Below are positions 1-8,796 of a DNA stretch of 64,000 bases, piece after piece. Under the pieces are notes generated by a model that saw only the letters and a program-made list of their open reading frames with translations, did no database searches and was not told where the DNA came from. This stretch comes from Nitrospina sp052156635 (GTDB lineage: Bacteria > Nitrospinota > Nitrospinia > Nitrospinales > Nitrospinaceae), in NCBI RefSeq assembly GCF_052156635.1, contig NZ_JBQKUO010000001.1, positions 558,001 through 622,000 on the forward strand. Reading direction: 5' to 3'. Within the stretch, counting starts at the first letter, position 1, and each line of letters begins with the position of its first letter. Made by a program: the position numbers and the translations under genes.

Positions 1-1
1 A

Positions 2-988
2 GTGAACGGACAGCAGACATTCCAGAAAATTATCACGGACCTCAGGAGGCCAAGAAGTGCCCTGGAAAACACAGAAAATGGATTGAAATACAGGCTGTAT
101 TCTCTAAGCCGGATGGGCGAAATAAAAGATCTGTCCGACCCATCTTCATTCCTAGTACGGGCTGAAAATTACGGAGTACCACAGGCCCGCCATAGGATAT
201 TTATACTTGGCATACGGTCGGATATCAGTGTTGAGCCTGGAATTCTGAAACCGAAGCCCTCCCCAACCGTTCGTGAAGTTATTGGCAGTTTGCCACGGCT
301 GCGAAGCGGGATATCCAAGGCAGAAGACAACGCAGAATCTTGGAGAGAACTCATAAAAAAATCTGCTGGCACCCGTTGGTTCAAAACAGTAACCCGACAG
401 AATGAAGCACTTGGCTCCACCCTGACCAGATGCCTAAGCAGCGTTGAAAGGACTCCGGGCAGAAGACACTCCTCAAATTATTCAATACCCACGGTAATGA
501 AAGCCTGGTTTCATGACCGAAGACTCAAAGGCATTACGGACCATGAAGCGAGGTCCCACATGGAAAAGGATATTCACCGATATCTGTTTTCGTCTGCATT
601 CGCCCAGGCAATGAAAGTGTCTCCAAAGCTGTCGGACTTTCCGGCAGACCTTCTGCCACATCACAGAAACGTAATGAACGGAAGCCGCAGCCAGATGTTT
701 GCCGACAGGTTCAGGGTCCAGCTTGCAGACAATGTATCCTCAACTATCACGTCGCATATCTCCAAGGACGGTCATTATTTCATCCACTATGACCCTGCTC
801 AATGCAGAAGTCTAACGGTGCGTGAGGCTGCAAGACTCCAGACCTTCCCTGACAATTATCATTTCGAGGGTCCACGTACGGCAAAGTATCACCAGGTCGG
901 CAACGCGGTTCCTCCCTTCCTTGCAAAGCAGATCGCTGAAATTGTAAAGGATATTCTCGACCGGATGCAGGAGGGCACTCATGGTTGA
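2..988 (+). CDS. C5 DNA cytosine methyltransferase, C-terminal part (cut by window start)
   Basis: The visible 328 residues are the C-terminal part of a Dcm-type enzyme that would methylate cytosine at C5 using S-adenosylmethionine. Conserved blocks seen are VPQARHRIFILGIR (motif VIII, about residues 59-72), RSLTVREAARLQTFP (motif IX, about 270) and QVGNAVPP (motif X, about 300). The N-terminal SAM-binding motif I, the catalytic PCQ loop (motif IV) and ENV (motif VI) are absent, so the reading frame almost certainly begins left of the window rather than at base 2. The stop overlaps the Vsr start by 8 bases, implying translational coupling. The modified sequence cannot be deduced. It is likely the modification arm of the downstream cluster. 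Confidence 0.9.
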   Translation: MNGQQTFQKIITDLRRPRSALENTENGLKYRLYSLSRMGEIKDLSDPSSFLVRAENYGVPQARHRIFILGIRSDISVEPGILKPKPSPTVREVIGSLPRLRSGISKAEDNAESWRELIKKSAGTRWFKTVTRQNEALGSTLTRCLSSVERTPGRRHSSNYSIPTVMKAWFHDRRLKGITDHEARSHMEKDIHRYLFSSAFAQAMKVSPKLSDFPADLLPHHRNVMNGSRSQMFADRFRVQLADNVSSTITSHISKDGHYFIHYDPAQCRSLTVREAARLQTFPDNYHFEGPRTAKYHQVGNAVPPFLAKQIAEIVKDILDRMQEGTHG

Positions 989-1406
989 CATCCTTACCAG
1001 GGAAAAACGCAGCTGGAACATGTCACAAATCCGTTCCAGAGATACAAAGCCGGAGATTTTCGTCAGAAAACTTCTGCACCGGATGGGTTACAGGTTCAGG
1101 CTCCACAGCAGGAAGCTTCCCGGAAAACCCGACATCATACTTCCTCGCTATAATTCGGTCGTTTTCGTCCACGGATGTTTCTGGCACAGGCACAGGGGAT
1201 GCAGGTTTGCCTATACACCGAAATCCAGAATTGAATTCTGGAAAAACAAGTTCAAGGCAAATGTACAGCGGGACAAAACCGTAGCCAGAGAGCTTGCCGA
1301 CCAGGGATGGAGAAGGCTGGTTATCTGGGAGTGTGAAGTAAATGACATTGACAAATTATCTGAACGTCTCGAAAGGTTTCTGGAGGATGGCCATGTCGCC
1401 AACTGA
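981..1406 (+). CDS. vsr: Very short patch repair endonuclease (Vsr)
   Basis: The 141-residue protein has the full Vsr length. Vsr nicks DNA 5' of the T in T:G mismatches produced when 5-methylcytosine deaminates, protecting hosts that carry C5 methyltransferases. Visible family signatures are the N-terminal NMSQIRSRDTKPE block, PGKPDIILP carrying the catalytic Asp, and VFVHGCFWHRH with the conserved Cys and His residues of the zinc and active sites. The ATG at 981 has GGAGGG just upstream and overlaps the methyltransferase stop by 8 bases; its own end overlaps the next gene by 14 bases. Vsr-like nucleases in such clusters may instead act as restriction nucleases, so a repair role is likely but not certain. 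Confidence 0.93.
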   Translation: MVDILTREKRSWNMSQIRSRDTKPEIFVRKLLHRMGYRFRLHSRKLPGKPDIILPRYNSVVFVHGCFWHRHRGCRFAYTPKSRIEFWKNKFKANVQRDKTVARELADQGWRRLVIWECEVNDIDKLSERLERFLEDGHVAN

Positions 1407-2904
1407 AGATTCGGAGCAATATGAAATAAATCAGCCAGAGCCTGCCGCCCTGGTGGAATCTTTGAGGGCCTTTGGCTACAACCTACAAACAGCGGTGGCA
1501 GACCTGATTGATAATAGTATTTCAGCAGGCGCAAAAAACGTATGGGTCCAGATGGAATGGGACGGCCGGGATTCCTGGATTTTCATAAAGGATGACGGGT
1601 GGGGCATGTCCGAAGAAGAGCTGGTGGCCGCAATGCGCCCCGGCACAAAAAGCCCTCTTGAGGAACGGTCGCCAAAGGACCTTGGAAGGTTCGGCCTTGG
1701 CCTGAAAACCGCTTCATTTTCACAGTGCAGAAGACTGTCTGTTGTTTCCAGAAGAAAGGACGGGCATGTGTTCTCCAGATGCTGGGACCTGGATTATATC
1801 AATGAGACAGGTGAATGGAGACTACTCAAGGTTATAGAACCAAATCCTCTGATCTTTCTGAATGAAGACCTCGGGGATCACGGTACATTAATTTTCTGGC
1901 AAAAGATGGACAGGGTAACGGGCGGTGCTCGCTCTGAAGATCAGAAGGCTTACAACCTGTTTCTGGAGTCCATTGACAGGGTAAAAATTCACTTGGGAAT
2001 GGTTTTTCACCGATTCCTTGAAAAACCCGGAGGACTCAAAATCTGGATTAATTCAAGAGAGGTGGAAGCATGGGACCCCTTCCTGAAAAAAGAATCCGCA
2101 ACACAGGAACTCCCCATAGAAACCCTGACCTGCGAAGGAAAGTCTGTCAAGGTCACACCCTTTGTGCTCCCGCACCAGTCCAAAATATCCTCAGAAGTCC
2201 ATAAAAAGGCGGCAGGACCGAATGGATGGAACGCCCAGCAGGGTTTCTATATTTACCGAAACCAGAGGCTTCTGGTGCCCGGTGACTGGCTGAGTCTTGG
2301 GTTCAAAAAGGAAGAACATTACAAACTCGCACGCATCCAGATTGACCTGCCGAATTCCATGGACAGCGAATGGCAGATTGATGTGAAAAAGTCCAGCGCA
2401 AGGCCACCAGGGCCACTGCGTGCCGACCTGAAGAAAATTGCAAAACTGTCACGTGACCAGGCGGTGCAGATTTACAGGCACAGAGGCAGGGTCATGGCCC
2501 GACAAAAATCACAGGAGTATGTCTTTCTTTGGAATCAGAAAACAAAACACGGGAAATTTTTTTATGAGATTAACCGCGAACACCCTCTTGTCCGGGAAAC
2601 ACTGAAAGTCTGCGGGGAAAAGAATATTGAGCCGCTTCTCAGGATGGTAGAAGAAACCATACCTTCGGCCAACATTATGATAACGAGTTACGAAGAGCCC
2701 GACAAAATGGGAATGCCCCTCGAACACTGTACCTACAGCTCCCTTGAGCCGGTTATCGCCTCTGTCTATGTATCTCTACAGAAAAACGGCTGCAATCCCG
2801 ATGAGGCATTCTCCCGCCTGCTGAGCATGGAACCTTTTAACTATAATCCCGAACATATTCTTACCTACAGGCAGAAAATTGAAAAGGGTGAGTGTAATGA
2901 GTGA
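1393..2904 (+). CDS. MutL/MORC-like GHKL ATPase of an R-M-type cluster
   Basis: This 503-residue protein has a GHKL (gyrase/Hsp90/histidine kinase/MutL) ATPase domain at its N-terminus. The N-box ADLIDNSISAGA is at about residues 36-47, DDGWGM at 67-72, and the lid motif GRFGLGLKTASFS at 98-110. GHKL proteins of this kind, found next to Z1 helicases and Vsr-like nucleases, were described as the bacterial relatives of eukaryotic MORC ATPases and were predicted to act as DNA-looping or clamp subunits. The C-terminal half has no recognised nuclease motif. The start at 1393 is chosen because GGAGG lies 6 bases upstream; it overlaps vsr by 14 bases. The stop overlaps the Z1 gene by 8 bases. Function in restriction is inference from family and context. 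Confidence 0.88.
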   Translation: MSPTEDSEQYEINQPEPAALVESLRAFGYNLQTAVADLIDNSISAGAKNVWVQMEWDGRDSWIFIKDDGWGMSEEELVAAMRPGTKSPLEERSPKDLGRFGLGLKTASFSQCRRLSVVSRRKDGHVFSRCWDLDYINETGEWRLLKVIEPNPLIFLNEDLGDHGTLIFWQKMDRVTGGARSEDQKAYNLFLESIDRVKIHLGMVFHRFLEKPGGLKIWINSREVEAWDPFLKKESATQELPIETLTCEGKSVKVTPFVLPHQSKISSEVHKKAAGPNGWNAQQGFYIYRNQRLLVPGDWLSLGFKKEEHYKLARIQIDLPNSMDSEWQIDVKKSSARPPGPLRADLKKIAKLSRDQAVQIYRHRGRVMARQKSQEYVFLWNQKTKHGKFFYEINREHPLVRETLKVCGEKNIEPLLRMVEETIPSANIMITSYEEPDKMGMPLEHCTYSSLEPVIASVYVSLQKNGCNPDEAFSRLLSMEPFNYNPEHILTYRQKIEKGECNE

Positions 2905-5653
2905 CACATATGAAGAATTAAAGAAGCTTGTAATGGTTCTGCTGCGCTCCGAAGAAATAATTACTACGGACATAATAAGGGAAAAAATAAAATTTCTGGC
3001 AAAACCGTATGAGTCTGAGGGTCGGGCAGGGGATATCGACAGGGAAAAACTTTTTCAGGATATCTACAGCCTTACTAGCATATGGCAGGCTGACCCTTCT
3101 GTCCTCAGGGATAAAAAACATACACCCTGGCTTCTGGAAAGAAAATCGAAGATTGACTGGCATTTCTGGAAACGTTACAGGGGGTACCTTGAGGAAGAAA
3201 AAGGCTGGACTAAAGAACTCACAGGAAAACTTAATTCAACAACCGACATGATCCTTGGGGATTTAGGCAACCCTGAACAGGCCGGAATATGGGACCGGCG
3301 TGGAATGGTCGTAGGAGATGTTCAGTCCGGAAAAACTGGAAATTATACCGGCCTTATCTGCAAGGCAACAGACGCAGGCTACAAACTAATTATTGTACTT
3401 GCCGGAATGACAAATGATCTAAGAAGCCAAACACAGTCCCGTCTTGATGCTGAATTCCTTGGCTTTGAAAGTGAAGTTGGCAAACTCCACAACCAGAGTG
3501 CCAGGATTGGGGTCGGAAGGCTTGCCGATCACGGGAAACTGATTGTTCACCCACTGACCGACAGTTCCATAAACGGGGATTTTAAAGCCAATAAAAGCGC
3601 CAATATCCAGCTTGGAGGCACTCCCCTTCTTCTAGTGGTGAAGAAGAACACATCAGTACTGAAAAGAATACTTAAATGGGTGGAAAGTCAGGGGAAGACA
3701 AACCCTGAGACCGGAGAGAAAGTTGTTGAGGACATACCTTTGCTCTTTCTTGATGATGAAGCTGACAACGCGTCGGTCAACACCAAATCCGAGGATGAAG
3801 ACCCCACAGCAATAAACCGTGTAATAAGGCAAATATTGAAGGTTTTCAATCAGTCCTCTTACGTTGGTTATACAGCGACTCCATTTGCAAACATCTTTAT
3901 CCTCCCGGATGAAGATGACACTTCTCAATACGGGCCGGACCTGTTTCCAAGAAACTTTATTTATTACATCAATCCCCCTTCCAACTATGTCGGGGCCACA
4001 CAAATTTTCGGAATTGAGCAGGATCTTGACGGTGTGACGCAGGAAGACAATGCTCTCCCTCTCATAAGATCTGCTGAAGACTCCCAGACGGTTTTTCTAC
4101 CCAGGCACAAAAAAGACCTTCAAGTTGAAGCTCTTCCTGAGTCCCTTTTGAAAGCCATCAAGTCCTTTATTCTGGTCTGTGCTGCAAGGAGAGTCAGAGG
4201 ACAGAAAAGTGTCCACAACTCCATGCTGGTGCATGTTACCCGCTTTAACAACATCCAGGAAAAGACACAAGATCTTGTCCGTCAGGAACTTGAACAGATA
4301 CAGAAAATTCTGGAATACCGGACCGGCAAGCCCGCCATGGATTTCATAGCAGACCTTCAGGAACTCTGGGAAACAGATTTTGTAAAAACCTCTGAAATTA
4401 TTTTTAGGCGCACTGAGGACCCGGTGCTTAAACCAATCCCATGGCAGGAACTGGAAATTGAACTAGTTGACGCTGCACTGAAGATCCAGGTTAGGGGAAT
4501 CTACGGAACTGACGGGGGTGTCCTGGATTATACAGACAATCCAAACGGCCTGAACGTAATTGCCATTGGGGGTGACAAACTCTCCAGGGGGCTGACCCTG
4601 GAAGGGTTGTCAGTAAGCTACTATTCAAGACCTGCAAAAAATTATGACTCCCTTCTTCAGATGGGTAGATGGTTTGGATACCGACCGGGATACTTGGACC
4701 TCTGCCGTCTTTACACAACTGAAGAGCTGGTTGGGTGGTATCAGCATATTTCTGTGGCCAATGAGGAGCTCAAACGGGAATTTCGGATTATGGAGGTCAG
4801 TAAACTGACACCCGAGGAATATGGTTTGCGGGTAAGAACCCACCCCAACGGCCTGAACATCACTGCCGCCAATAAAATCCGCCACGGGAAGAAAATGCTG
4901 GCTACCTTTTCAGGCCACCTTGTCCAAACCACAGTATTCCACAAAAAAAAGAGCCTGCTTGAGCAGAACTATAGCCACGTTGCAAAATGGATTGAAGCTC
5001 TTGGTAGCCCGACATCACAGGAAAAATCAAACCTGAAGTGGGAAAAAATTTCTCCCGAACAGGTCAAGGCCTTTCTATCTGACTTTCAGACCCACCCTCT
5101 TTCCCGAAAATCCGACCCGGAACTTCTATGCAAGTATATTGACAAGGTGAATGCCAATGGCGAACTGACAGATTGGACAGTTGCTCTGATTTCAAACAGT
5201 TCCTCCGAGGCGCGCCATCATCAGATTTCCGGATTCGATGTGGGCCTGATTCAGCGTTCAGATGACACCCCTGACGATGATAAATACATGCTGAAGAATG
5301 CAAATATAATCAGTCCCTCAGACCAGTTTATAGACCTTGATGAGGGCCAGCGTGAGCGGGCCTTTCTGGAGACTGTTCAGGCATGGGAGAGGGGAGAAAA
5401 AAGAGGGAAGAAAAAGCCAGAACTCCCCAGCGGACCATTTATTAGAGCTGCGCGCCCTCCGGAAAATGGGCTTCTCCTCATTTATCCACTTGACCCAGGC
5501 AAATGCCGGGTCGGTGGCAATATGGTTACGGAGCTTCCGGTCACAGGGTTTGCAATTAGCTTTCCAAAGGGTGTGCGGGACGAAGTAATTGAATACCAGG
5601 TCAATACCCAGTACTGGCGGGAACGATATGGTGAGGACGAAGATGATGAATGA
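2897..5653 (+). CDS. Z1-domain SF2 helicase-like ATPase
   Basis: A 918-residue protein of the Z1 family, a superfamily II-like ATPase found in restriction and defence clusters. Walker A is GDVQSGKT at about residues 140-147, Walker B-like LFLDDEAD at about 283-290, followed by VGYTATPFANIF (motif III-like), GGDKLSRGL near 557 and LLQMGRWFGYRPGY near 585, the block that defines Z1. Such enzymes are expected to translocate on or remodel DNA and to couple recognition to a nuclease. The ATG at 2897 overlaps the ATPase gene by 8 bases and the 3' end overlaps the nuclease gene by 11 bases, so all subunits are probably made together. Biochemical activity of this member is inferred. Confidence 0.92.
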   Translation: MSDTYEELKKLVMVLLRSEEIITTDIIREKIKFLAKPYESEGRAGDIDREKLFQDIYSLTSIWQADPSVLRDKKHTPWLLERKSKIDWHFWKRYRGYLEEEKGWTKELTGKLNSTTDMILGDLGNPEQAGIWDRRGMVVGDVQSGKTGNYTGLICKATDAGYKLIIVLAGMTNDLRSQTQSRLDAEFLGFESEVGKLHNQSARIGVGRLADHGKLIVHPLTDSSINGDFKANKSANIQLGGTPLLLVVKKNTSVLKRILKWVESQGKTNPETGEKVVEDIPLLFLDDEADNASVNTKSEDEDPTAINRVIRQILKVFNQSSYVGYTATPFANIFILPDEDDTSQYGPDLFPRNFIYYINPPSNYVGATQIFGIEQDLDGVTQEDNALPLIRSAEDSQTVFLPRHKKDLQVEALPESLLKAIKSFILVCAARRVRGQKSVHNSMLVHVTRFNNIQEKTQDLVRQELEQIQKILEYRTGKPAMDFIADLQELWETDFVKTSEIIFRRTEDPVLKPIPWQELEIELVDAALKIQVRGIYGTDGGVLDYTDNPNGLNVIAIGGDKLSRGLTLEGLSVSYYSRPAKNYDSLLQMGRWFGYRPGYLDLCRLYTTEELVGWYQHISVANEELKREFRIMEVSKLTPEEYGLRVRTHPNGLNITAANKIRHGKKMLATFSGHLVQTTVFHKKKSLLEQNYSHVAKWIEALGSPTSQEKSNLKWEKISPEQVKAFLSDFQTHPLSRKSDPELLCKYIDKVNANGELTDWTVALISNSSSEARHHQISGFDVGLIQRSDDTPDDDKYMLKNANIISPSDQFIDLDEGQRERAFLETVQAWERGEKRGKKKPELPSGPFIRAARPPENGLLLIYPLDPGKCRVGGNMVTELPVTGFAISFPKGVRDEVIEYQVNTQYWRERYGEDEDDE

Positions 5654-6662
5654 ACAGCTCTGGAAGGAACTTGAAAAGAAATCAGGTGAAACTCCAGGGT
5701 CCGGAATCCTTAAACGCCTGGTGAATCCCGGACAGCCCTGCCCCATGCTGCTTGGCATCAAACACCCAGGGGCCAGTCGAACCTTTATTCTGGAGGTGCC
5801 AAGGGAAAACGCGCTGCTACTGGAAGATATCCCTCCATCCCGGGGGTTTGATTTTACCAGTAAAATAACAGGAGACGAGATTCATTCCGACCATATGAGC
5901 CTGATCCTCTCTGCATCAGGCCCTGACTACAATGAAATTTTTTCGGCAATCTGTGAAGACCTCCTGTCACACCTGCATTCGGCAGGGGGTGCTGCCAAAA
6001 TGATTTCATCCTTCCAGGCCAGGGTCAGGCTCTGGCAGGTGTTCTTTGAAAAGCAGGCACTTGAGGGGCTAGGCCCTGATGCTCAGATGGGACTGTATGG
6101 TGAACTGTATTTTTTTGAACGTTTTGTGATGAGCGGACCGGGAAACATCCAGAGAGGCTTGAAGGCTTGGGTCGGACCCGAAAGCCGGCAGCAGGATTTC
6201 CAGTTTGGCAGCCTTTCAGTGGAAGTTAAAATCACAGCTTCCAAACAGCACCAGAAACTCAGAATCGCAAGCGAACAGCAGCTTGATGAGGCATCGGTCA
6301 GAAAACTTTACCTGTACTGCCTTTCCGTATCACTGGTGGAAAATAACACTGAAACCCTTCCGGAAATAATCCGGCGGATTAAAAACAGCCTTGAAAATGA
6401 ACCTGGTGCATTGGAATTGTTTAATAATTCGCTTTTGAAAATGGGGTATCTGGATATTCATGCACAAAGGTATGGGAACACCGGGTACTTCCCCAGAGAT
6501 TCCAAGCCATTTCTTGTCAGGGACAATTTCCCGAGAATCAAGGAAAAGGAATTAAGGCAGGGGGTGGGTGACGTCAGTTATTCGATTTCAGTTGCCGAAT
6601 GCATGGATTATGAAGTGCCGGAAGATGAACTTATATCTGAAATTCAGGGGGCACTCCGATGA
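5643..6662 (+). CDS. DUF4420 PD-(D/E)XK-type nuclease
   Basis: This 339-residue protein matches the DUF4420 / PD-(D/E)XK-motif family that accompanies Z1 proteins. The core seen is GELYFFERF at about residues 152-160, then an Asp in QQDFQF near 182-187 and a VEVK strand near 192-195, giving the D-x(n)-ExK arrangement of a restriction-endonuclease fold. It is the best candidate for the DNA-cutting subunit of the cluster. The start at 5643 is preferred over 5628 or 5646 because a GAGG sequence lies about 6 bases upstream. It overlaps the Z1 gene by 11 bases and shares an ATGA overlap with AIPR. The cut specificity is unknown; it may be guided by the ATPase subunits rather than by its own sequence reading. 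Confidence 0.85.
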   Translation: MMNEQLWKELEKKSGETPGSGILKRLVNPGQPCPMLLGIKHPGASRTFILEVPRENALLLEDIPPSRGFDFTSKITGDEIHSDHMSLILSASGPDYNEIFSAICEDLLSHLHSAGGAAKMISSFQARVRLWQVFFEKQALEGLGPDAQMGLYGELYFFERFVMSGPGNIQRGLKAWVGPESRQQDFQFGSLSVEVKITASKQHQKLRIASEQQLDEASVRKLYLYCLSVSLVENNTETLPEIIRRIKNSLENEPGALELFNNSLLKMGYLDIHAQRYGNTGYFPRDSKPFLVRDNFPRIKEKELRQGVGDVSYSISVAECMDYEVPEDELISEIQGALR

Positions 6663-8701
6663 CTGAAGAAGAGCGCTTTCAAAGTTTTTCCGAAGACCTG
6701 CTTCAGGAGGTCATTTCCGCTTCAGACAGTCAAGAGGGGGAAACTTTCCGAATTAACCAGTTCACGCAGACGATAGCAGATTACCTTGTCGAGGCAGGGG
6801 AGATTGATGACATAACCATATGCCATTACAAAACCCGGGGAATGCAGATGAATGGGTACAATATTTCCCAGGACGAGGATGTGATTGACCTGTTTGTTTC
6901 CATTTTCAACCAGCAGACCCCTCCAGTAACAGTCACAAAGACTCAGTGTGAAGCGGCTTTCAGGCAGGCAGAGACTTCACTCAAAAAAGGATTCAGCGGA
7001 TTTCATGATTCACTGGAAGAAGCCTCGGAAGCATTTGATGCCTTTCAGAGAATTCATGAGTTGAGAAACCAGGTTACCCGGTGCAGGATTTATCTCCTTA
7101 CAGACGGCATAGTAAATCAGGAATCATTTCAGGCAGAGGACAATAATGACATTTCAGTTTCCCTGCATGTCTGGGATATCCGCAGAATATTTCGGTTTGC
7201 AAGCTCGGGGAAAAGTTTTGAGCCCATTGAAATTGATTTTGGTGATGAGTTTGAAGGTGAAATCCCCTGCCTGACGCTCCTGGATCCGGGCTCTGATTAT
7301 CAGGGATACCTTGCAGTAATCCCAGGAAAAGTCCTTGCCGGAATTTACGGGAAGTACGGGCCACGGCTTCTTGAGCGAAATGTTCGATCTTTTTTGCAGG
7401 CGCGTGGAAAGGTCAATAAAGGAATACGGGAAACCATCATCAAAGAGCCGCACAGATTCTTTGCCTATAACAACGGAATAACTGCCACGGCCGACGATAT
7501 TGTTTTCAAAGAACATCAGAACGGCGCACTTTTTCTTAAAAAAGTCCGTAATCTTCAGATTGTGAACGGCGGTCAGACCACTGCCTCTCTGTTCCACACT
7601 GCCAAAAAGGACAAGGCCAGTCTGGACGGCATTTATATTCAAGCAAAGCTGTCTGTCATTCCGGAAGAGCATCTGGATGAAATTGTCCCTCTTATTTCAA
7701 GGTTCGCAAACAGCCAGAACAAGGTCAATGACGCCGATTTTTATGCAAATGACCCCTTCCATGTAAAGTTGGAAGAGCTTTCCCGTACTGTATGGGCTCC
7801 TCCTGTTGATGGAACAACCAGGCAGACAAAATGGTTTTACGAGCGGTCCAGAGGCCAATACCAGGACGCCAAGGCAAGAGAGGGTACTCCGGCCAGGAAA
7901 CGGCAGTTTGAGGCCCTTCATCCCAATCGCCAGAAATTTACAAAGACAGACCTTGCCAAATATGAAAACACCTGGAACCAGTTGCCTTATATCGTAAGTC
8001 TGGGAGCCCAGAAAAATTTTAATGATTTTGCAGTCCAGCTTAAGGAAAGGGGCCGGGTGGATGTGGACATTACCTATTTTGAACATCTGGTTGCCAAAGC
8101 AATCCTTTTTAAAACTGCGGAAAAAATTGTCAGTGGAGAGAACTACGGCGGGTACCGGGCAAACATTGTCACCTACACCCTGGCCTGGCTTTCCCACCAT
8201 ACCTCCATGCGCATTAATCTTGACCAGATCTGGAAGGATCAGGGGGTGTCAGTAGTTCTCCAGGACTCCATCCGCACGGTTTCAGCATCAGTTAATGAGA
8301 TTATCACTTCCCCTCCCCAGAACATGCGGAACATTACGGAATGGTGCAAGAAAAAGGCATGCTGGGAAAAGATTAAGGAAGGTAACTTCAGAGTCCACCC
8401 ACGGCTTGAAGATGAGTTGATTGATGTCAGCAGGGGGACAAAAGTTCAGACGAACCGCGGCATCCAGGGCCCCAACGAAGAGGAAAAAGCCCTCATAGAG
8501 AATGCCAGCCAAGTCCCGGCTACAGCCTGGTTTGGAATTGCAAAATGGGCTAAGGAGACAAACAACCTCAAGGCCTGGCAGAGAAGCCTTGCTTTTTCTC
8601 TTGGAAAGGTTGCTATGCGTTCCGGACAACCAAGTTTTAAACAGGCAAAACAGGGACTAATGATTCTGGAAGAGGCGGAGAGGCTGGGGTTTAAGGTTTA
8701 G
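6659..8701 (+). CDS. AIPR (abortive infection phage resistance) family protein
   Basis: A 680-residue protein with the AIPR family hallmarks: FFAYNNGITATAD at about residues 265-277 and LQIVNGGQTTASLF at about 297-310, preceded by an N-terminal domain of mixed alpha/beta character. AIPR proteins were first noted in plasmid-borne abortive infection systems and recur beside Z1, DUF4420 and MutL-like ATPase genes. Their molecular activity is poorly defined. The start ATG overlaps the preceding stop (ATGA), so it is the last gene of the tightly coupled set. The next gene lies 95 bases on, in an AT-rich gap, and appears to be a separate transcription unit. An effector or specificity role in the cluster is inference. 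Confidence 0.88.
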   Translation: MTEEERFQSFSEDLLQEVISASDSQEGETFRINQFTQTIADYLVEAGEIDDITICHYKTRGMQMNGYNISQDEDVIDLFVSIFNQQTPPVTVTKTQCEAAFRQAETSLKKGFSGFHDSLEEASEAFDAFQRIHELRNQVTRCRIYLLTDGIVNQESFQAEDNNDISVSLHVWDIRRIFRFASSGKSFEPIEIDFGDEFEGEIPCLTLLDPGSDYQGYLAVIPGKVLAGIYGKYGPRLLERNVRSFLQARGKVNKGIRETIIKEPHRFFAYNNGITATADDIVFKEHQNGALFLKKVRNLQIVNGGQTTASLFHTAKKDKASLDGIYIQAKLSVIPEEHLDEIVPLISRFANSQNKVNDADFYANDPFHVKLEELSRTVWAPPVDGTTRQTKWFYERSRGQYQDAKAREGTPARKRQFEALHPNRQKFTKTDLAKYENTWNQLPYIVSLGAQKNFNDFAVQLKERGRVDVDITYFEHLVAKAILFKTAEKIVSGENYGGYRANIVTYTLAWLSHHTSMRINLDQIWKDQGVSVVLQDSIRTVSASVNEIITSPPQNMRNITEWCKKKACWEKIKEGNFRVHPRLEDELIDVSRGTKVQTNRGIQGPNEEEKALIENASQVPATAWFGIAKWAKETNNLKAWQRSLAFSLGKVAMRSGQPSFKQAKQGLMILEEAERLGFKV

Positions 8702-8796
8702 ATTTTCCCTCTATTTTTTGGTATTTAGAAAAATACACTCAAAAACCCATACTCACTTTATTCTAATCCTTTAATCAAATTTTTAAGGGTAAAACA

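Noticed and set aside
8721..8736. Short inverted repeat GTATTT/AAATAC after the AIPR gene
   Set aside because: AT-rich 6-bp stem with no T-run downstream; too weak to call a terminator.
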